DNA of 64,000 nt, taken from an uncultured Bacteroidales bacterium. Lineage in GTDB: Bacteria > Bacteroidota > Bacteroidia > Bacteroidales > Paludibacteraceae. Positions 51,559-61,196 of this stretch are shown piece after piece. Numbering within the stretch: position 1 is the first letter of the stretch; each line of letters begins with the position of its first letter. The notes beneath the pieces are model-generated. The model did not search any database. It was not told the DNA's origin and saw only the letters and a program-made list of their open reading frames with translations. Location of the stretch: positions 1-64,000 of the forward strand of contig CACZVM010000001.1 of the NCBI GenBank assembly GCA_902784585.1, written 5' to 3'. The position numbers and the translations under genes were made by a program.

Positions 51559-53118
51559 TTGAACAGAGTAGCATCCATACTGATCCTGCTGCTCATGATG
51601 CCGTGCACAGCACGGACTGAGCAGACGATGGTGTATCTGGAACGATCGGAGACGCTCAGTTTTGAGCAGGACCGTATTCCCGATGCACAGATTCTGCGGG
51701 GCAACGTGATCTTTCGCCACGAGGAGGCACTCATGTACTGCGACAGTGCGTATTTCTATGAGAAGACCAACTCGCTCGACGCCTTCGGACATGTGCGTTT
51801 CGTTCAGGGCGACACCCTGCACGGCTACGGCGATTTGCTCTTCTATGACGGCAACACCCGATTGGCACGCATGCGCCGGCATGTCAAGCTCATCCATGGC
51901 CGCCCCGATGAGAACCCGACGATCCTCACCACCGACAGCCTCAACTACGATCGCGCTGCCAATCGTGCATATTACTACACCGGCGGCACCGTAGAAGACT
52001 CGCTCAACGTGCTGACATCCGTCTATGGCCAGTATGCTCCTAACACCAAGCAGGCCATCTTCAGCCGCGAGGTACACCTGACTAATCCTAAGTTCACCCT
52101 TGAGAGCGACACCCTGCTTTACAACACCGACACCAAGATAGCCGACATCGTTAGTCCCACCACTATCCTCTATGAGAAAGAGACCACTATCACCTCCTCA
52201 CTGGGATGGTATAATACCGACACGGAACAGTCGATGCTGCTCAACCGGTCACTGGTGGAACATACCGACGGCAAGACCATGACAGGCGATACCATCTACT
52301 ACGACAAAGCCATCGGCTTCGGCCGCGTACTCGGCCGCATGGAGATGCGCGACTCAACCCAACACGCCACCCTCTACGGCGAATATGGCGAGATGTGGGA
52401 GGAGGACAGCCGTGGCTATGCCACAGACAGTGCCCTGATGGTTGATTGGTCAGACACCGCCCACATTGCCTACATCCACGCCGACACGCTCTTCACCGAA
52501 GAGTTGCATTATACCGACAGCGCACTGCAGGACAGCACCTATCAGCGCGTACGCGCCTATTATGGCGTGCGCGTCTGGCGCGATGATATGCAGATGGTGT
52601 GCGACTCGCTCATCTATTGGGGCAACGACTCCACCATCCACCTCTACACCCTGCCTGTCTGCTGGAGCGAGAATATGCAGATATCAGCCGACAGCATCAT
52701 CGTCTATATCATCAACGGCACCGTCGACCATGCACACGGCATCGGTAGTTCCCTCTGCGTAATGGAAGATACACTCGACAACTACAACCAGATGAGCGGC
52801 AAAGAGGGCATCGCCTACCTGCGTGACGGCGAGGTATACATGGTGGACATCAGCGGTAACGCCCTCACTATCTTCTACCCCAAAGAGGAAGACGGCGACC
52901 TGGTGGGCATCAACACCACGGAGAGCAGTTATATCCGCGTCTATGTCAAAGAACAGGAGATAGACCGCATCCGATTCACCAAGGAAACGACCGGCGTGCT
53001 CTACCCTATGGATCAAGTGCCCTCCGGTGCAGATCGACTGGCACTCTTCTTCTGGGCCGACGAGGCGCGACCCAAAGATGCCGACGACGTGTTCCGACAA
53101 GCGAAAATAGAGAAATAG
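51559..53118 (+). CDS. OstA-like (LptA/LptD N-terminal family) protein
   Basis: The 519-residue product has repeated OstA beta motifs (ILRGNVIFRHEEALMYCDSAYFY; LRGNVIF-type strands around 35-250), typical of LPS transport bridge proteins. The TTG at 51559 gives a good signal peptide (NRVASILILLLMMPCTA) and lies five bases after the previous stop; the GTG at 51526 would add eleven residues before it. It should act in the periplasm or outer membrane in LPS transport. Confidence 0.85.
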   Translation: MNRVASILILLLMMPCTARTEQTMVYLERSETLSFEQDRIPDAQILRGNVIFRHEEALMYCDSAYFYEKTNSLDAFGHVRFVQGDTLHGYGDLLFYDGNTRLARMRRHVKLIHGRPDENPTILTTDSLNYDRAANRAYYYTGGTVEDSLNVLTSVYGQYAPNTKQAIFSREVHLTNPKFTLESDTLLYNTDTKIADIVSPTTILYEKETTITSSLGWYNTDTEQSMLLNRSLVEHTDGKTMTGDTIYYDKAIGFGRVLGRMEMRDSTQHATLYGEYGEMWEEDSRGYATDSALMVDWSDTAHIAYIHADTLFTEELHYTDSALQDSTYQRVRAYYGVRVWRDDMQMVCDSLIYWGNDSTIHLYTLPVCWSENMQISADSIIVYIINGTVDHAHGIGSSLCVMEDTLDNYNQMSGKEGIAYLRDGEVYMVDISGNALTIFYPKEEDGDLVGINTTESSYIRVYVKEQEIDRIRFTKETTGVLYPMDQVPSGADRLALFFWADEARPKDADDVFRQAKIEK

Positions 53119-53143
53119 CATAAACAAAAAAACAATCATAGCA

Positions 53144-53950
53144 ATGAAAAAAAGTCTTTTAACCCTGTTCGCTGCGCTTGTCAGCCTCAGCGCTTTGGCC
53201 GCAGACATGCCTTACCAGGGTTTCGGTATCCAGGTGGGCTTTGCCCAACCTATCCTACGCCTGAACAGCAGCAGCAACCCGCAAGCTCCTACAGTCAGCG
53301 GAGGTGATTTCAACAAAGAGACGTTCGGCCTTGGCAACAAGACCCGATTGAACGGAATAAAAGTCGGAGTTGTCTACGATGCCAGTTATGTCAAGGGCTT
53401 CGGTAGCTCCATCGGTATCAACTATACCTACGCATCCGGTACACCGGGTTGGGAAGCGTGTACTTATGATCTATACAACGTCAAAGAGAAACGTACGTGG
53501 TATAAATACCACGAGTTGGAACTATTCGCTGATTGGCAGTATAAGTTCGAAGTAGCCAAAGAGACCTACATCATCCTCTATACCGGTCCGTCGATCCAGT
53601 ACGCTTTTGCGCTCAAGAGTCACATGGACGGAAAGTTACCGGATATGATTACTGGAGGATATACCATCTCTTCTATCCCCGGAACCGAATACTCCCATTT
53701 GGGTAGCAACGAGAATGATCTGCCCGATGAGAATCTGAAGGCTTTCAACGTCACTTGGGGCGTGGGTGTCGGCTTCCAATACAAGCGCTATTTCCTGCGC
53801 GGCGGCTATGACTTCGGACTAATCAACCCATACAAAAACCGCCAGTTTGACAAACCGCGGGCCGACGGTACCTATATTTCCACACACGGCCGACTGGACC
53901 AATGGCAGATTAAGATAGGTGTGTACCTCTGGTACGACGACAACGATTAA
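53144..53950 (+). CDS. outer membrane beta-barrel protein
   Basis: The 268-residue product has a signal peptide (SLLTLFAALVSLSALA) and alternating beta strands with aromatic ends (YQGFGIQVGFAQPIL; WGVGVGFQYKRYFLRGGYDFGL; IKIGVYLWY). It is probably an 8- to 10-strand PorT- or OmpW-like barrel. It is placed between the OstA-like gene and dnaG, two bases before the latter. Confidence 0.85.
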   Translation: MKKSLLTLFAALVSLSALAADMPYQGFGIQVGFAQPILRLNSSSNPQAPTVSGGDFNKETFGLGNKTRLNGIKVGVVYDASYVKGFGSSIGINYTYASGTPGWEACTYDLYNVKEKRTWYKYHELELFADWQYKFEVAKETYIILYTGPSIQYAFALKSHMDGKLPDMITGGYTISSIPGTEYSHLGSNENDLPDENLKAFNVTWGVGVGFQYKRYFLRGGYDFGLINPYKNRQFDKPRADGTYISTHGRLDQWQIKIGVYLWYDDND

Positions 53951-53952
53951 GC

Positions 53953-55929
53953 ATGATCCCACGCGACACCATAGATCGTATTTTCGCTGCGGCTAAGATA
54001 GAAGAAGTCGTCAGCGATTACGTCACGCTTAAGAAACGTGGTGCGAACCTCATCGGCCTCTGCCCGTTCCACAACGAGAAGACCGGTTCGTTCACCGTCA
54101 GCCCCAGCAAAGGTATCTACAAGTGCTTCGGATGCGGTGCCAGCGGTCATGCCGTAGGTTTCATCATGGCTATCGAGCAGTGTTCGTTCGCCGATGCCGT
54201 ACGCCAATTGGGCAAGAAATACCACATCGAGGTGGAGGAACGCCAACTGACGGCCGAAGAGCAGCAACGCCAGGATGACCGCGAGTCGATGTTCGTCGTC
54301 AACGACTATTGCAACCAGTGGTTTCAGCAGCAACTATGGGAGACACAAGAGGGTCAAGCTATCGGACTGAGTTATTTCCGCCAACGCGGACTCAGAGACG
54401 ACATCATCCGTAAGTTCCAACTCGGCTATTCCCCCGAGAAAGGTAATCCGCTGGCCAAAGCCCTGAAAGCCAAAGGGTTCAGAGAGGAATATATCCTCAA
54501 CAACGTCGATACCCGCATCGGATGCGGTGTATGCGGCAAGAGCGAACAGGACGGACGACTCTACGACCGTTTCCGCGACCGCGTCATCTTCCCCATCCTC
54601 ACCCTGAGCGGCAAGACTGTCGCCTTCGCCGGACGCATACTCAAGAAGAAAGACAACGTTGGCAAGTACGTCAACTCGCCCGACTCGCTTATCTATAGCA
54701 AGACCAACGAGCTGTATGGTATCTTCCAGGCCAAGCAAGCCATCGCACGACTCGACATGTGCTATCTGGTGGAAGGGCAGATGGATGTCATATCCATGCA
54801 CCAATCGGGTATAGAGAACGTTGTAGCCAGTGGTGGTACGGCTCTAACTAAACCGCAGATACGGCTCATCAAACGCTTCACCAGCAATATTACCGTCCTA
54901 TACGACGGCGATGCTGCCGGCATTCACGCGGCCCTGCGAGGCATCGACATGTTCCTCGAAGAGGGTTTCAACGTCAAGGTGCTGTTGCTGCCCGACGGAG
55001 AAGATCCGGACAGCTTCGCACAGAGCCACGATGCAGCCGATTTTATCCAATATATCCAAGATCATCAGACAGATTTCATCCGCTTCAAATCCGCCCTGCT
55101 AAGCAATGAGGCGGGAGATGATCCGCAGAAACGAGCGGCACTCATCAAGGATATCACCGCTTCAATCGCCATCATCCCCGACATGATCACGCGGCAGGTG
55201 TATATCAAAGACTGCGCCGAACGACTCCATATGAGCGAGAAAGTACTGACCACTGAAGTGATCAAACTGCGCAAGAAGAGTCGCGAAGAAGCGGCAAAAG
55301 TCGAGGAACGCAAAGAGGAAGCCGCAGCCGCACAGGTGGCTGCGACAAGTGAACTTCCTGCAGCAGAGCGGCAACCCGTCCCGACTATCCCCTCTCATCC
55401 TACTGTGGCATCGCCACGCAGCGGACTGGAAGCGAACTTCTACAACCTGATACAACTCGTCGTACGCTACGGCGAACGACCGATAGATATCGACGGTACG
55501 ATCTACAGCCTGGGTGAAGTGATCATCTTCACCATCGAGAGCGATGAGATCACACCCCCTCTACCCGTCTTCCAACGTATCATGGACGAGTTCAAACAGC
55601 ACTGCCATGACGAAGGATTCGTCGCAGAGCGGTTCTTCACTTTCCACGAAGATCTGGAGATCAGTGCCATGGCCGTGAATATGGTGGCAGATGAATCGGT
55701 AGCGGCAGATGCAGAGAAACATCTGGGTGAACTGGCAACACAACTGCTCTACGAGATCAAACTGACCGTCATCAATCAGCAGATAGAAGAACTCAACGCG
55801 GGACTGAAAGAGGCACAGGCTGCCAACGACTGGGAGCGCATCCGTACCCTGCTCAGTTACCAGCCTCAACTGCTCCAGCGCAAGAACGAGATCTGCCGTC
55901 AACTGGGTAACCGTATTATCACCATCTGA
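53953..55929 (+). CDS. dnaG: DNA primase
   Basis: The replicative primase. The 658-residue protein has the CHC2 zinc finger (Cys37, His40, Cys58, Cys61), the core DnaG region (YFRQRGLRDDIIRKFQLGY) and Toprim motifs (LVEGQMDVI, VLYDGDAAG). A Lys/Glu/Ala linker (about 440-465) precedes the C-terminal helicase-binding domain. It is the fifth gene of this operon, two bases after the barrel gene. Confidence 0.97.
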   Translation: MIPRDTIDRIFAAAKIEEVVSDYVTLKKRGANLIGLCPFHNEKTGSFTVSPSKGIYKCFGCGASGHAVGFIMAIEQCSFADAVRQLGKKYHIEVEERQLTAEEQQRQDDRESMFVVNDYCNQWFQQQLWETQEGQAIGLSYFRQRGLRDDIIRKFQLGYSPEKGNPLAKALKAKGFREEYILNNVDTRIGCGVCGKSEQDGRLYDRFRDRVIFPILTLSGKTVAFAGRILKKKDNVGKYVNSPDSLIYSKTNELYGIFQAKQAIARLDMCYLVEGQMDVISMHQSGIENVVASGGTALTKPQIRLIKRFTSNITVLYDGDAAGIHAALRGIDMFLEEGFNVKVLLLPDGEDPDSFAQSHDAADFIQYIQDHQTDFIRFKSALLSNEAGDDPQKRAALIKDITASIAIIPDMITRQVYIKDCAERLHMSEKVLTTEVIKLRKKSREEAAKVEERKEEAAAAQVAATSELPAAERQPVPTIPSHPTVASPRSGLEANFYNLIQLVVRYGERPIDIDGTIYSLGEVIIFTIESDEITPPLPVFQRIMDEFKQHCHDEGFVAERFFTFHEDLEISAMAVNMVADESVAADAEKHLGELATQLLYEIKLTVINQQIEELNAGLKEAQAANDWERIRTLLSYQPQLLQRKNEICRQLGNRIITI

Positions 55930-55931
55930 TC

Positions 55932-56699
55932 ATGCTATTCGACAGCATTGCATATGGTCCGATCCACAGTCGACGCCTGGGCACCAGTCTGGGCATGGAA
56001 CTGATGCCGCTTGCGCATAAGCTCTGTACGTTCAACTGTGTCTATTGCGAGTGCGGATGGAATCAACCGGTCAGTCACCCTGTTCTGCCTACACGCGATG
56101 AGGTGCGCACTGCGCTGGAGACCAAACTGCAAGCCCTGCAGCAGGAAGGTACACAACTGGATGTCATCACGTTCTCCGGCAATGGAGAACCAACGCTTCA
56201 TCCGGACTTCCTTGGTATCATCTGCGACACTTGCACACTCCGTGACCATTACTGTCCGCAAGCGAAAGTCAGCGTACTAAGCAACTCCACCCAACTCGGA
56301 CGTCCCGATGTGGTCGAAGCGCTACGCCTCTGCGACAACCGCATCCTCAAGCTGGATGCTGCCACCGACACCATGATGCGCCGCATCGACCTGCCGGTCA
56401 ACCCTGCTCTCGACGTCGCCACACTCATCCGGTGGCTCGAGACATTCCGGGGCGACTTCATCCTGCAGACCTGCTTCCTGCGTGGCGAACATGACGGGCA
56501 ACCAATCGACAACACCACACCGGCCGAACTGGAGGCCTGGTACGCCGCTGTGCGCCACTTGCGCCCGAAGCAGATCATGATCTATGTCATCGATCGGAAG
56601 ACGCCTGAGGAACATCTGGAGAAGATCAGTCTCGAAGAGATGCAACGCATCGCGGCACCCCTTCTCGCCGAAGGATTCAACATACAGATCTCTGCATGA
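55932..56699 (+). CDS. radical SAM protein
   Basis: The 255-residue enzyme binds a [4Fe-4S] cluster through CTFNCVYC (C-x3-C-x2-C) and shows the SAM-binding SGNGEPTLHPDF motif. It belongs to a short radical SAM family common in Bacteroidetes, with relatives in wyosine-like chemistry, but the substrate is unknown. Two bases separate it from dnaG; its stop overlaps the next ATG. Confidence 0.9.
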   Translation: MLFDSIAYGPIHSRRLGTSLGMELMPLAHKLCTFNCVYCECGWNQPVSHPVLPTRDEVRTALETKLQALQQEGTQLDVITFSGNGEPTLHPDFLGIICDTCTLRDHYCPQAKVSVLSNSTQLGRPDVVEALRLCDNRILKLDAATDTMMRRIDLPVNPALDVATLIRWLETFRGDFILQTCFLRGEHDGQPIDNTTPAELEAWYAAVRHLRPKQIMIYVIDRKTPEEHLEKISLEEMQRIAAPLLAEGFNIQISA

Positions 56700-57697
56700 A
56701 GATACTCGTCGCACCACTCAACTGGGGACTGGGTCATGCCAGCCGATGTATCCCGCTTATCCATCGTTTTCTGGACGAAGGACACGAGGTTATCCTCGGT
56801 GGTGACGGCGACAGCCTAACACTACTCCGCCGACATTTCCCCTCATTGCGCTATGTCTGTCTTGCCCCGCTACAACTGCGTTACAGCCGACGCTCCAGAC
56901 AAGTGTGGCCTATGCTTCGCGCCCTGCCGCGACTCATCGCTTGGGCCGTCAAGGATCATCTGATGCTGAGGGCACTGCTGCACGAAGAACGAATCGACCG
57001 CGTGGTGTCAGACAACCGTTTCGGACTCTACAACCGCTCAGCAGAGTGTATCTATATCACCCATCAACTACATATCTTCCTGCCCAAAGGATGGCGGTGG
57101 GCTGAAGGCATCGCATCGCGCTTGCATGCGCATATATACGCGCGCTATGATAAGGTCTTGGTACCCGACTATGAAGATTTCCACCATAGCATGGCCGGAG
57201 AACTGAGTCATCCCACATTCACTTTTGACCATTCACCTTTCACCTTTATTGGCCCGCTGAGCCGTTTCGCCAATACGAACCTTTCACTCCAATCCACCCC
57301 ACCATACGACGTGGTGGCTGTACTGAGCGGACTCGAACCGCAGCGTACCATGTTGGAGCAAGACCTGCGCAAGCGCTTTGCCGACACACAGGAAAAAGTG
57401 CTCATCATACAAGGCCTGGTCGGCCGTCCCAACACCCGTATTCGACAAGCGAATATCACAATCGTGCCGTCCATGAGCGACAGTGAACTGGTGGCTGCCC
57501 TCTTGAACGCCAAGCGTATCATAGCCCGCTCGGGCTATTCCACCATCATGGATCTACATGCACTCGACCTGCTTGGGCGCACCGAAATGATTCCTACACC
57601 GGGACAACCGGAACAAGAGTATTTGGCAGAATTTTACAGAAAATGTTGCACAGATAAAAAAAAAGCAGTAATTTTGCAGTCTAAAATAGAAAGATAA
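56696..57697 (+). CDS. glycosyltransferase (GT28/MurG-like)
   Basis: The 333-residue protein begins KILVAPLNWGLGHASRCIPL, the MurG-like donor site, and has a C-terminal nucleotide-sugar motif around RIIARSGYSTIMDL and a GQPEQEYLA segment. It is probably a cytosolic or membrane-associated transferase; the acceptor is unknown. A repeat-derived peptide TFTFDHSPFTF (about 174-184) precedes FIGPLSRF. Its 3' end contains the promoter of the next gene. Confidence 0.85.
   Translation: MKILVAPLNWGLGHASRCIPLIHRFLDEGHEVILGGDGDSLTLLRRHFPSLRYVCLAPLQLRYSRRSRQVWPMLRALPRLIAWAVKDHLMLRALLHEERIDRVVSDNRFGLYNRSAECIYITHQLHIFLPKGWRWAEGIASRLHAHIYARYDKVLVPDYEDFHHSMAGELSHPTFTFDHSPFTFIGPLSRFANTNLSLQSTPPYDVVAVLSGLEPQRTMLEQDLRKRFADTQEKVLIIQGLVGRPNTRIRQANITIVPSMSDSELVAALLNAKRIIARSGYSTIMDLHALDLLGRTEMIPTPGQPEQEYLAEFYRKCCTDKKKAVILQSKIER
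57213..57249. repeat. CATTCACTTTTGACC-type repeat read in frame
   Basis: A pyrimidine-rich degenerate repeat inside the glycosyltransferase gene encodes TFTFDHSPFTF in the linker between its two domains. Confidence 0.65.
57645..57676 (+). promoter_or_regulatory. promoter of the NfnAB-like fusion gene
   Basis: GTTG, 20 nt, TAATTTTG, inside the last codons of the glycosyltransferase gene, with the A-tract-GCAG spacer. Confidence 0.75.
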
Positions 57698-57702
57698 ACA
57701 TT

Positions 57703-60003
57703 ATGAATAAGATTATCTCCAAACGTTTCTTCTCGGAAAACGTAGCAGAACTGGTGGTAGAGGCTCCGCTCATCGCACGTAGCCGTCGTGCCGGTCATTT
57801 CGTCATCATCCGCGTGGACGCTAACTCAGAGCGTGTGCCGTTGACCATCGCCGCTGCGGACAAAGAGCAAGGCACAATCACCCTTGTGGTGCAGCAGATA
57901 GGTGTCAGCACCCACAAACTGCTAGCGCTTAACCCTGGTGACACCATCCACGATGTAGTCGGACCACTCGGACGCGCCACACGCATCAAGAATTACGGTA
58001 CAGTCGTATGTGCCTGCGGTGGCGTAGGTGCAGCACCGATGCTGCCTATCGCTGAAGCTCTCAAGAAAGCAGGCAACCGCGTCATCACAGTGCTTGCGGC
58101 GCGCAACAAAGACCTGCTTATCCTGCAGGACGAGTTGGCCCAATGGTCGGACGAGGTCATCATCATGACCGATGACGGTTCGGCAGGACAGCAAGGCGTA
58201 GTCACTGTAGGTGTAGAGCAGGTCATCCAACGCGAGACCGTCAACAAGTGTGTCACCATCGGTCCGGCCATCATGATGAAGTTCGTGGCTCTCACCACTG
58301 CCAAATATAATATCCCCACCGAGGCCAGCCTCAACACCATTATGGTGGACGGTACCGGCATGTGCGGTGCGTGCCGTGTGACAGTAGGCGGGCAGACCAA
58401 GTTTGTCTGCGTAGACGGCCCCGAATTCGATGCGCATGCTGTCGATTGGAACGAGATGCTCAGCCGCATGAAGTCCTACCGCGCAGAGGAGACTGAAGCT
58501 ATGGAGCGCTGGAATGAGCACCCGCAGAACGAGCACAATGATGGAGTGAGCGCGGCAAAGCCGCTTAATAGTGTCGAAATTCACGCTGTGGAGCCCTTCA
58601 CAGGCACGGCTAAAGACCGTGTGGCTATCCCACGCGTTCAGATGCCTGAGTTGCGTCCGGAAGTGCGCGTGAAGAGTCTGCACGAGGAGGTGAACCAGGG
58701 ATTGACATTCGAGCAGGCTATCACCGAAGCTCACCGCTGTCTCAACTGCAAGAACCCGACCTGTGTGCAGGGATGTCCGGTCAACATCAACATCCCCGGT
58801 TTCATCAAGAAACTTGAGATTGGAGATGTGCTCGGTGCAGCATCTGTCATCAAGGAGAGTTCGTCGCTGCCCGCAGTCTGCGGACGTGTTTGCCCGCAAG
58901 AGAAGCAATGTGAGGCCAACTGTATCCACTTGAAGATGAAGCACCCCGCTGTAGCGATAGGTTACCTCGAGCGTTTCTGTGCCGACTACGCGAACAATCA
59001 CCAATCACCAATCACAAATCACCAATCCACGAAAGGCGATAAAATCGCTGTCGTGGGCTCTGGTCCTGCCGGCCTGACTTTCGCTGGCGATGCTGCCAAA
59101 TACGGCTATGAAGTGCATGTATTCGAAGCACTGCATGAGATAGGTGGTGTACTCAAATACGGTATTCCTGAGTTCCGTCTGCCCAACCGCATTGTGGATA
59201 TTGAGATAGACGGCCTGCGTTCGTTGGGCGTGCAGTTCCATGCCGACACCATCATAGGCAAGACTATTAGTGTGCAGGAGTTGGAAGAACAAGGGTTCAA
59301 AGGTATCTTCGTAGGTTCCGGAGCAGGTCTGCCGCGCTTCATGAACATCCCGGGAGAGAACCTGAACGGTGTCCTCTCGTGTAACGAATACCTGACGCGC
59401 GTAAACCTGATGGACGCCAGCAATCCTGCTACAGACACGCCGTTGCTAAGCGGAAAGAACGTGGCCGTCATCGGTGGTGGTAACACGGCGATGGATGCCG
59501 TGCGTACAGCCAAACGCCTCGGTGCAGAGCATGCCATGATCATCTATCGCCGTAGCGAAGAAGAGATGCCGGCGCGTATCGAGGAGGTGCATCACGCCAA
59601 GCAGGAAGGTGTCGAGTTTATGACGCTGCACAATCCCATTGAGTACCATGCAGACGAGAACGGCCGCGTGTGTGAAGCTGTGCTCCAGGTGATGGAACTA
59701 GGTGAACCAGACGAAAGCGGGCGTCGCAGTCCTGTGCCTGTTGAAGGCAAGACTGTCATCATCCCTGTAGATCTGGTTATCGTGGCAGTAGGTGTATCGC
59801 CCAACCCGCTTATTCCCTCTTCGGTAGAAGGACTGGAGATTAGCCGCAAAGGTACGATTGTGGTGAATGAAGGCATGCAATCGTCTATCCCCACTATCTT
59901 CGCCGGCGGCGACATTACCCGCGGCGGTGCCACCGTCATCTTGGCGATGAGCGACGGACGCAAAGCGGCTGCCGCAATGCATGATTATCTGCAACAACAG
60001 TGA
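57703..60003 (+). CDS. bifunctional NfnA/NfnB-like flavin oxidoreductase fusion
   Basis: The 766-residue protein joins a dihydroorotate-dehydrogenase-B-type FAD/NAD subunit (1-260; [2Fe-2S] Cys221, Cys224, Cys236 in GMCGACRV/KFVCVDG) to an NADPH-dependent glutamate-synthase small-subunit-like part. The second part has [4Fe-4S] sites CLNCKNPTCVQGCP and CGRVCPQEKQC, and FAD/NADPH motifs VVGSGPAGL and IGGGNTAMDA. Separate homologues form NfnAB, which transfers electrons among NADH, ferredoxin and NADPH; in this fusion that role is inferred. A repeat peptide (NNHQSPITNHQS, about 430-441) lies at the junction before the FAD motif. Confidence 0.93.
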   Translation: MNKIISKRFFSENVAELVVEAPLIARSRRAGHFVIIRVDANSERVPLTIAAADKEQGTITLVVQQIGVSTHKLLALNPGDTIHDVVGPLGRATRIKNYGTVVCACGGVGAAPMLPIAEALKKAGNRVITVLAARNKDLLILQDELAQWSDEVIIMTDDGSAGQQGVVTVGVEQVIQRETVNKCVTIGPAIMMKFVALTTAKYNIPTEASLNTIMVDGTGMCGACRVTVGGQTKFVCVDGPEFDAHAVDWNEMLSRMKSYRAEETEAMERWNEHPQNEHNDGVSAAKPLNSVEIHAVEPFTGTAKDRVAIPRVQMPELRPEVRVKSLHEEVNQGLTFEQAITEAHRCLNCKNPTCVQGCPVNINIPGFIKKLEIGDVLGAASVIKESSSLPAVCGRVCPQEKQCEANCIHLKMKHPAVAIGYLERFCADYANNHQSPITNHQSTKGDKIAVVGSGPAGLTFAGDAAKYGYEVHVFEALHEIGGVLKYGIPEFRLPNRIVDIEIDGLRSLGVQFHADTIIGKTISVQELEEQGFKGIFVGSGAGLPRFMNIPGENLNGVLSCNEYLTRVNLMDASNPATDTPLLSGKNVAVIGGGNTAMDAVRTAKRLGAEHAMIIYRRSEEEMPARIEEVHHAKQEGVEFMTLHNPIEYHADENGRVCEAVLQVMELGEPDESGRRSPVPVEGKTVIIPVDLVIVAVGVSPNPLIPSSVEGLEISRKGTIVVNEGMQSSIPTIFAGGDITRGGATVILAMSDGRKAAAAMHDYLQQQ
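58992..59029. repeat. AATCACC heptamers read in frame in the NfnAB-like fusion
   Basis: Five heptamers encode NHQSPITNHQS in the linker between the iron-sulfur domain and the first Rossmann motif. Confidence 0.9.
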
Positions 60004-60296
60004 CACCCAAACTGTTTGCCATACGTCTCCGCGTCAGCGGCCTCTCTGCAGCAAATCAAGTGCTGAAGCAGTTCATCTGCGCACTGCAGGAACGCGTGAC
60101 GATGCAAACGATAGAGGATATACATACCACAGCCTCCGCCCAAGAAGCGGAGGCTGTAGTGTGTGTGCCCTTCTCCTACAAAGAGCAGGTTCGTATCGAC
60201 TGGAACATCTTCATCGCTGAGACCGAAGAACGCTATCTATCGGACTTTCCGCAGATGCAGATGGATCTGGAGTCGGTAGTTAGGCTTTGCTCATAG
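60000..60296 (+). CDS. hypothetical protein
   Basis: A 98-residue frame begins with GTG overlapping the stop of the preceding gene (GTGA) and ends inside the 3' end of the convergent psuG. Sequence such as [20 protein letters not shown] looks protein-like, but a strong perfect hairpin (60130-60156) lies in its middle and I recognise no family. It may be a real small gene or chance. Confidence 0.35.
   Translation: MTPKLFAIRLRVSGLSAANQVLKQFICALQERVTMQTIEDIHTTASAQEAEAVVCVPFSYKEQVRIDWNIFIAETEERYLSDFPQMQMDLESVVRLCS
60130..60156. other. perfect 10-bp hairpin
   Basis: CAGCCTCCGC and GCGGAGGCTG flank a seven-base loop. No T run follows on either strand. It lies between two convergent operons and could help separate their transcripts. 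Confidence 0.5.
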
Positions 60297-61194
60297 CCGC
60301 AGCCGTCTTGGCGGCCAGACGGGCATTATTGAGCACCAACTGGATATTCGCTGCCAAGCTATCGCCACCCGTCAGATCTTTCACTTTCGCCAACAGGAAC
60401 GGCGTACACTGTTTGCCGTGAATGCCAGCCTCAGCGGCCTCATGCAAGGCATGTTCGATAGCACAGTCAATCACCTCTTTGGGCATGGAGTACTCCTCGG
60501 GGATAGGATTGGTAACCAGCATTCCGCCCTTCAATCCACTGGCTATCTTAGCCTCAAATACTGACGCCAGTTCCTCAGGCGTATCAATGCGATAGTCCAC
60601 CCCGAAGCCGCTGTGACGCGTATAGAAAGCCGGGAGTTCATCCGTCTGATAACCGATGACAGGCACTCCCTTGGTCTCCAGATATTCCAAGGTCAAACCT
60701 AAATCGAGAATCGACTTGGCACCGGCGCAAATGACCATCACCGGCGTTTGTGCCAACTCTTCGAGGTCAGCGGAAATATCGAAGGTGTGTTGCGCACCGC
60801 GATGCACGCCACCGATACCACCCGTAGCGAACACTTTGATGCCTGCCATCGCGGCAATGATCATCGTCGTAGTGACCGTAGTGGCACCGTCCTCTTTGCG
60901 AGCCAGCAGCACCGGCAGGTCGCGGCGAGAGGCCTTGATGACAGCCGGACCTTTCTTACCAAGATACTCTATTTCCTCCGGTGTACAACCGGCCTTCAGT
61001 CGGCCGCCGATGATGGCGATCGTAGCCGGCACCGCTCCGTTCTCACGGATTGTCTGCTCCACTCGCAACGCCGTCTCCACATTCTGGGGATAAGGCATGC
61101 CATGACTGATGATGGTGGACTCAAGTGCTACCACCGGTTTGCCCTCTGCCAGCGCTTTTGCTACTTCGGGCGAGATAGAAAGATACTTATTCAT
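60280..61194 (-). CDS. psuG: pseudouridine-5'-phosphate glycosidase
   Basis: PsuG splits pseudouridine 5'-phosphate into uracil and ribose 5-phosphate. The 304-residue protein shows family motifs: [40 protein letters not shown] (split), and [19 protein letters not shown]. The downstream partner psuK lies two bases upstream on this strand, completing a pseudouridine degradation pair. Confidence 0.96.
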   Translation of the reverse strand: MNKYLSISPEVAKALAEGKPVVALESTIISHGMPYPQNVETALRVEQTIRENGAVPATIAIIGGRLKAGCTPEEIEYLGKKGPAVIKASRRDLPVLLARKEDGATTVTTTMIIAAMAGIKVFATGGIGGVHRGAQHTFDISADLEELAQTPVMVICAGAKSILDLGLTLEYLETKGVPVIGYQTDELPAFYTRHSGFGVDYRIDTPEELASVFEAKIASGLKGGMLVTNPIPEEYSMPKEVIDCAIEHALHEAAEAGIHGKQCTPFLLAKVKDLTGGDSLAANIQLVLNNARLAAKTAAAMSKA

Positions 61195-61196
61195 AC

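Noticed and set aside
60000..60296. Hairpin at 60130 as a rho-independent terminator
   Set aside because: No T run follows it on either strand, so it is listed only as a hairpin.
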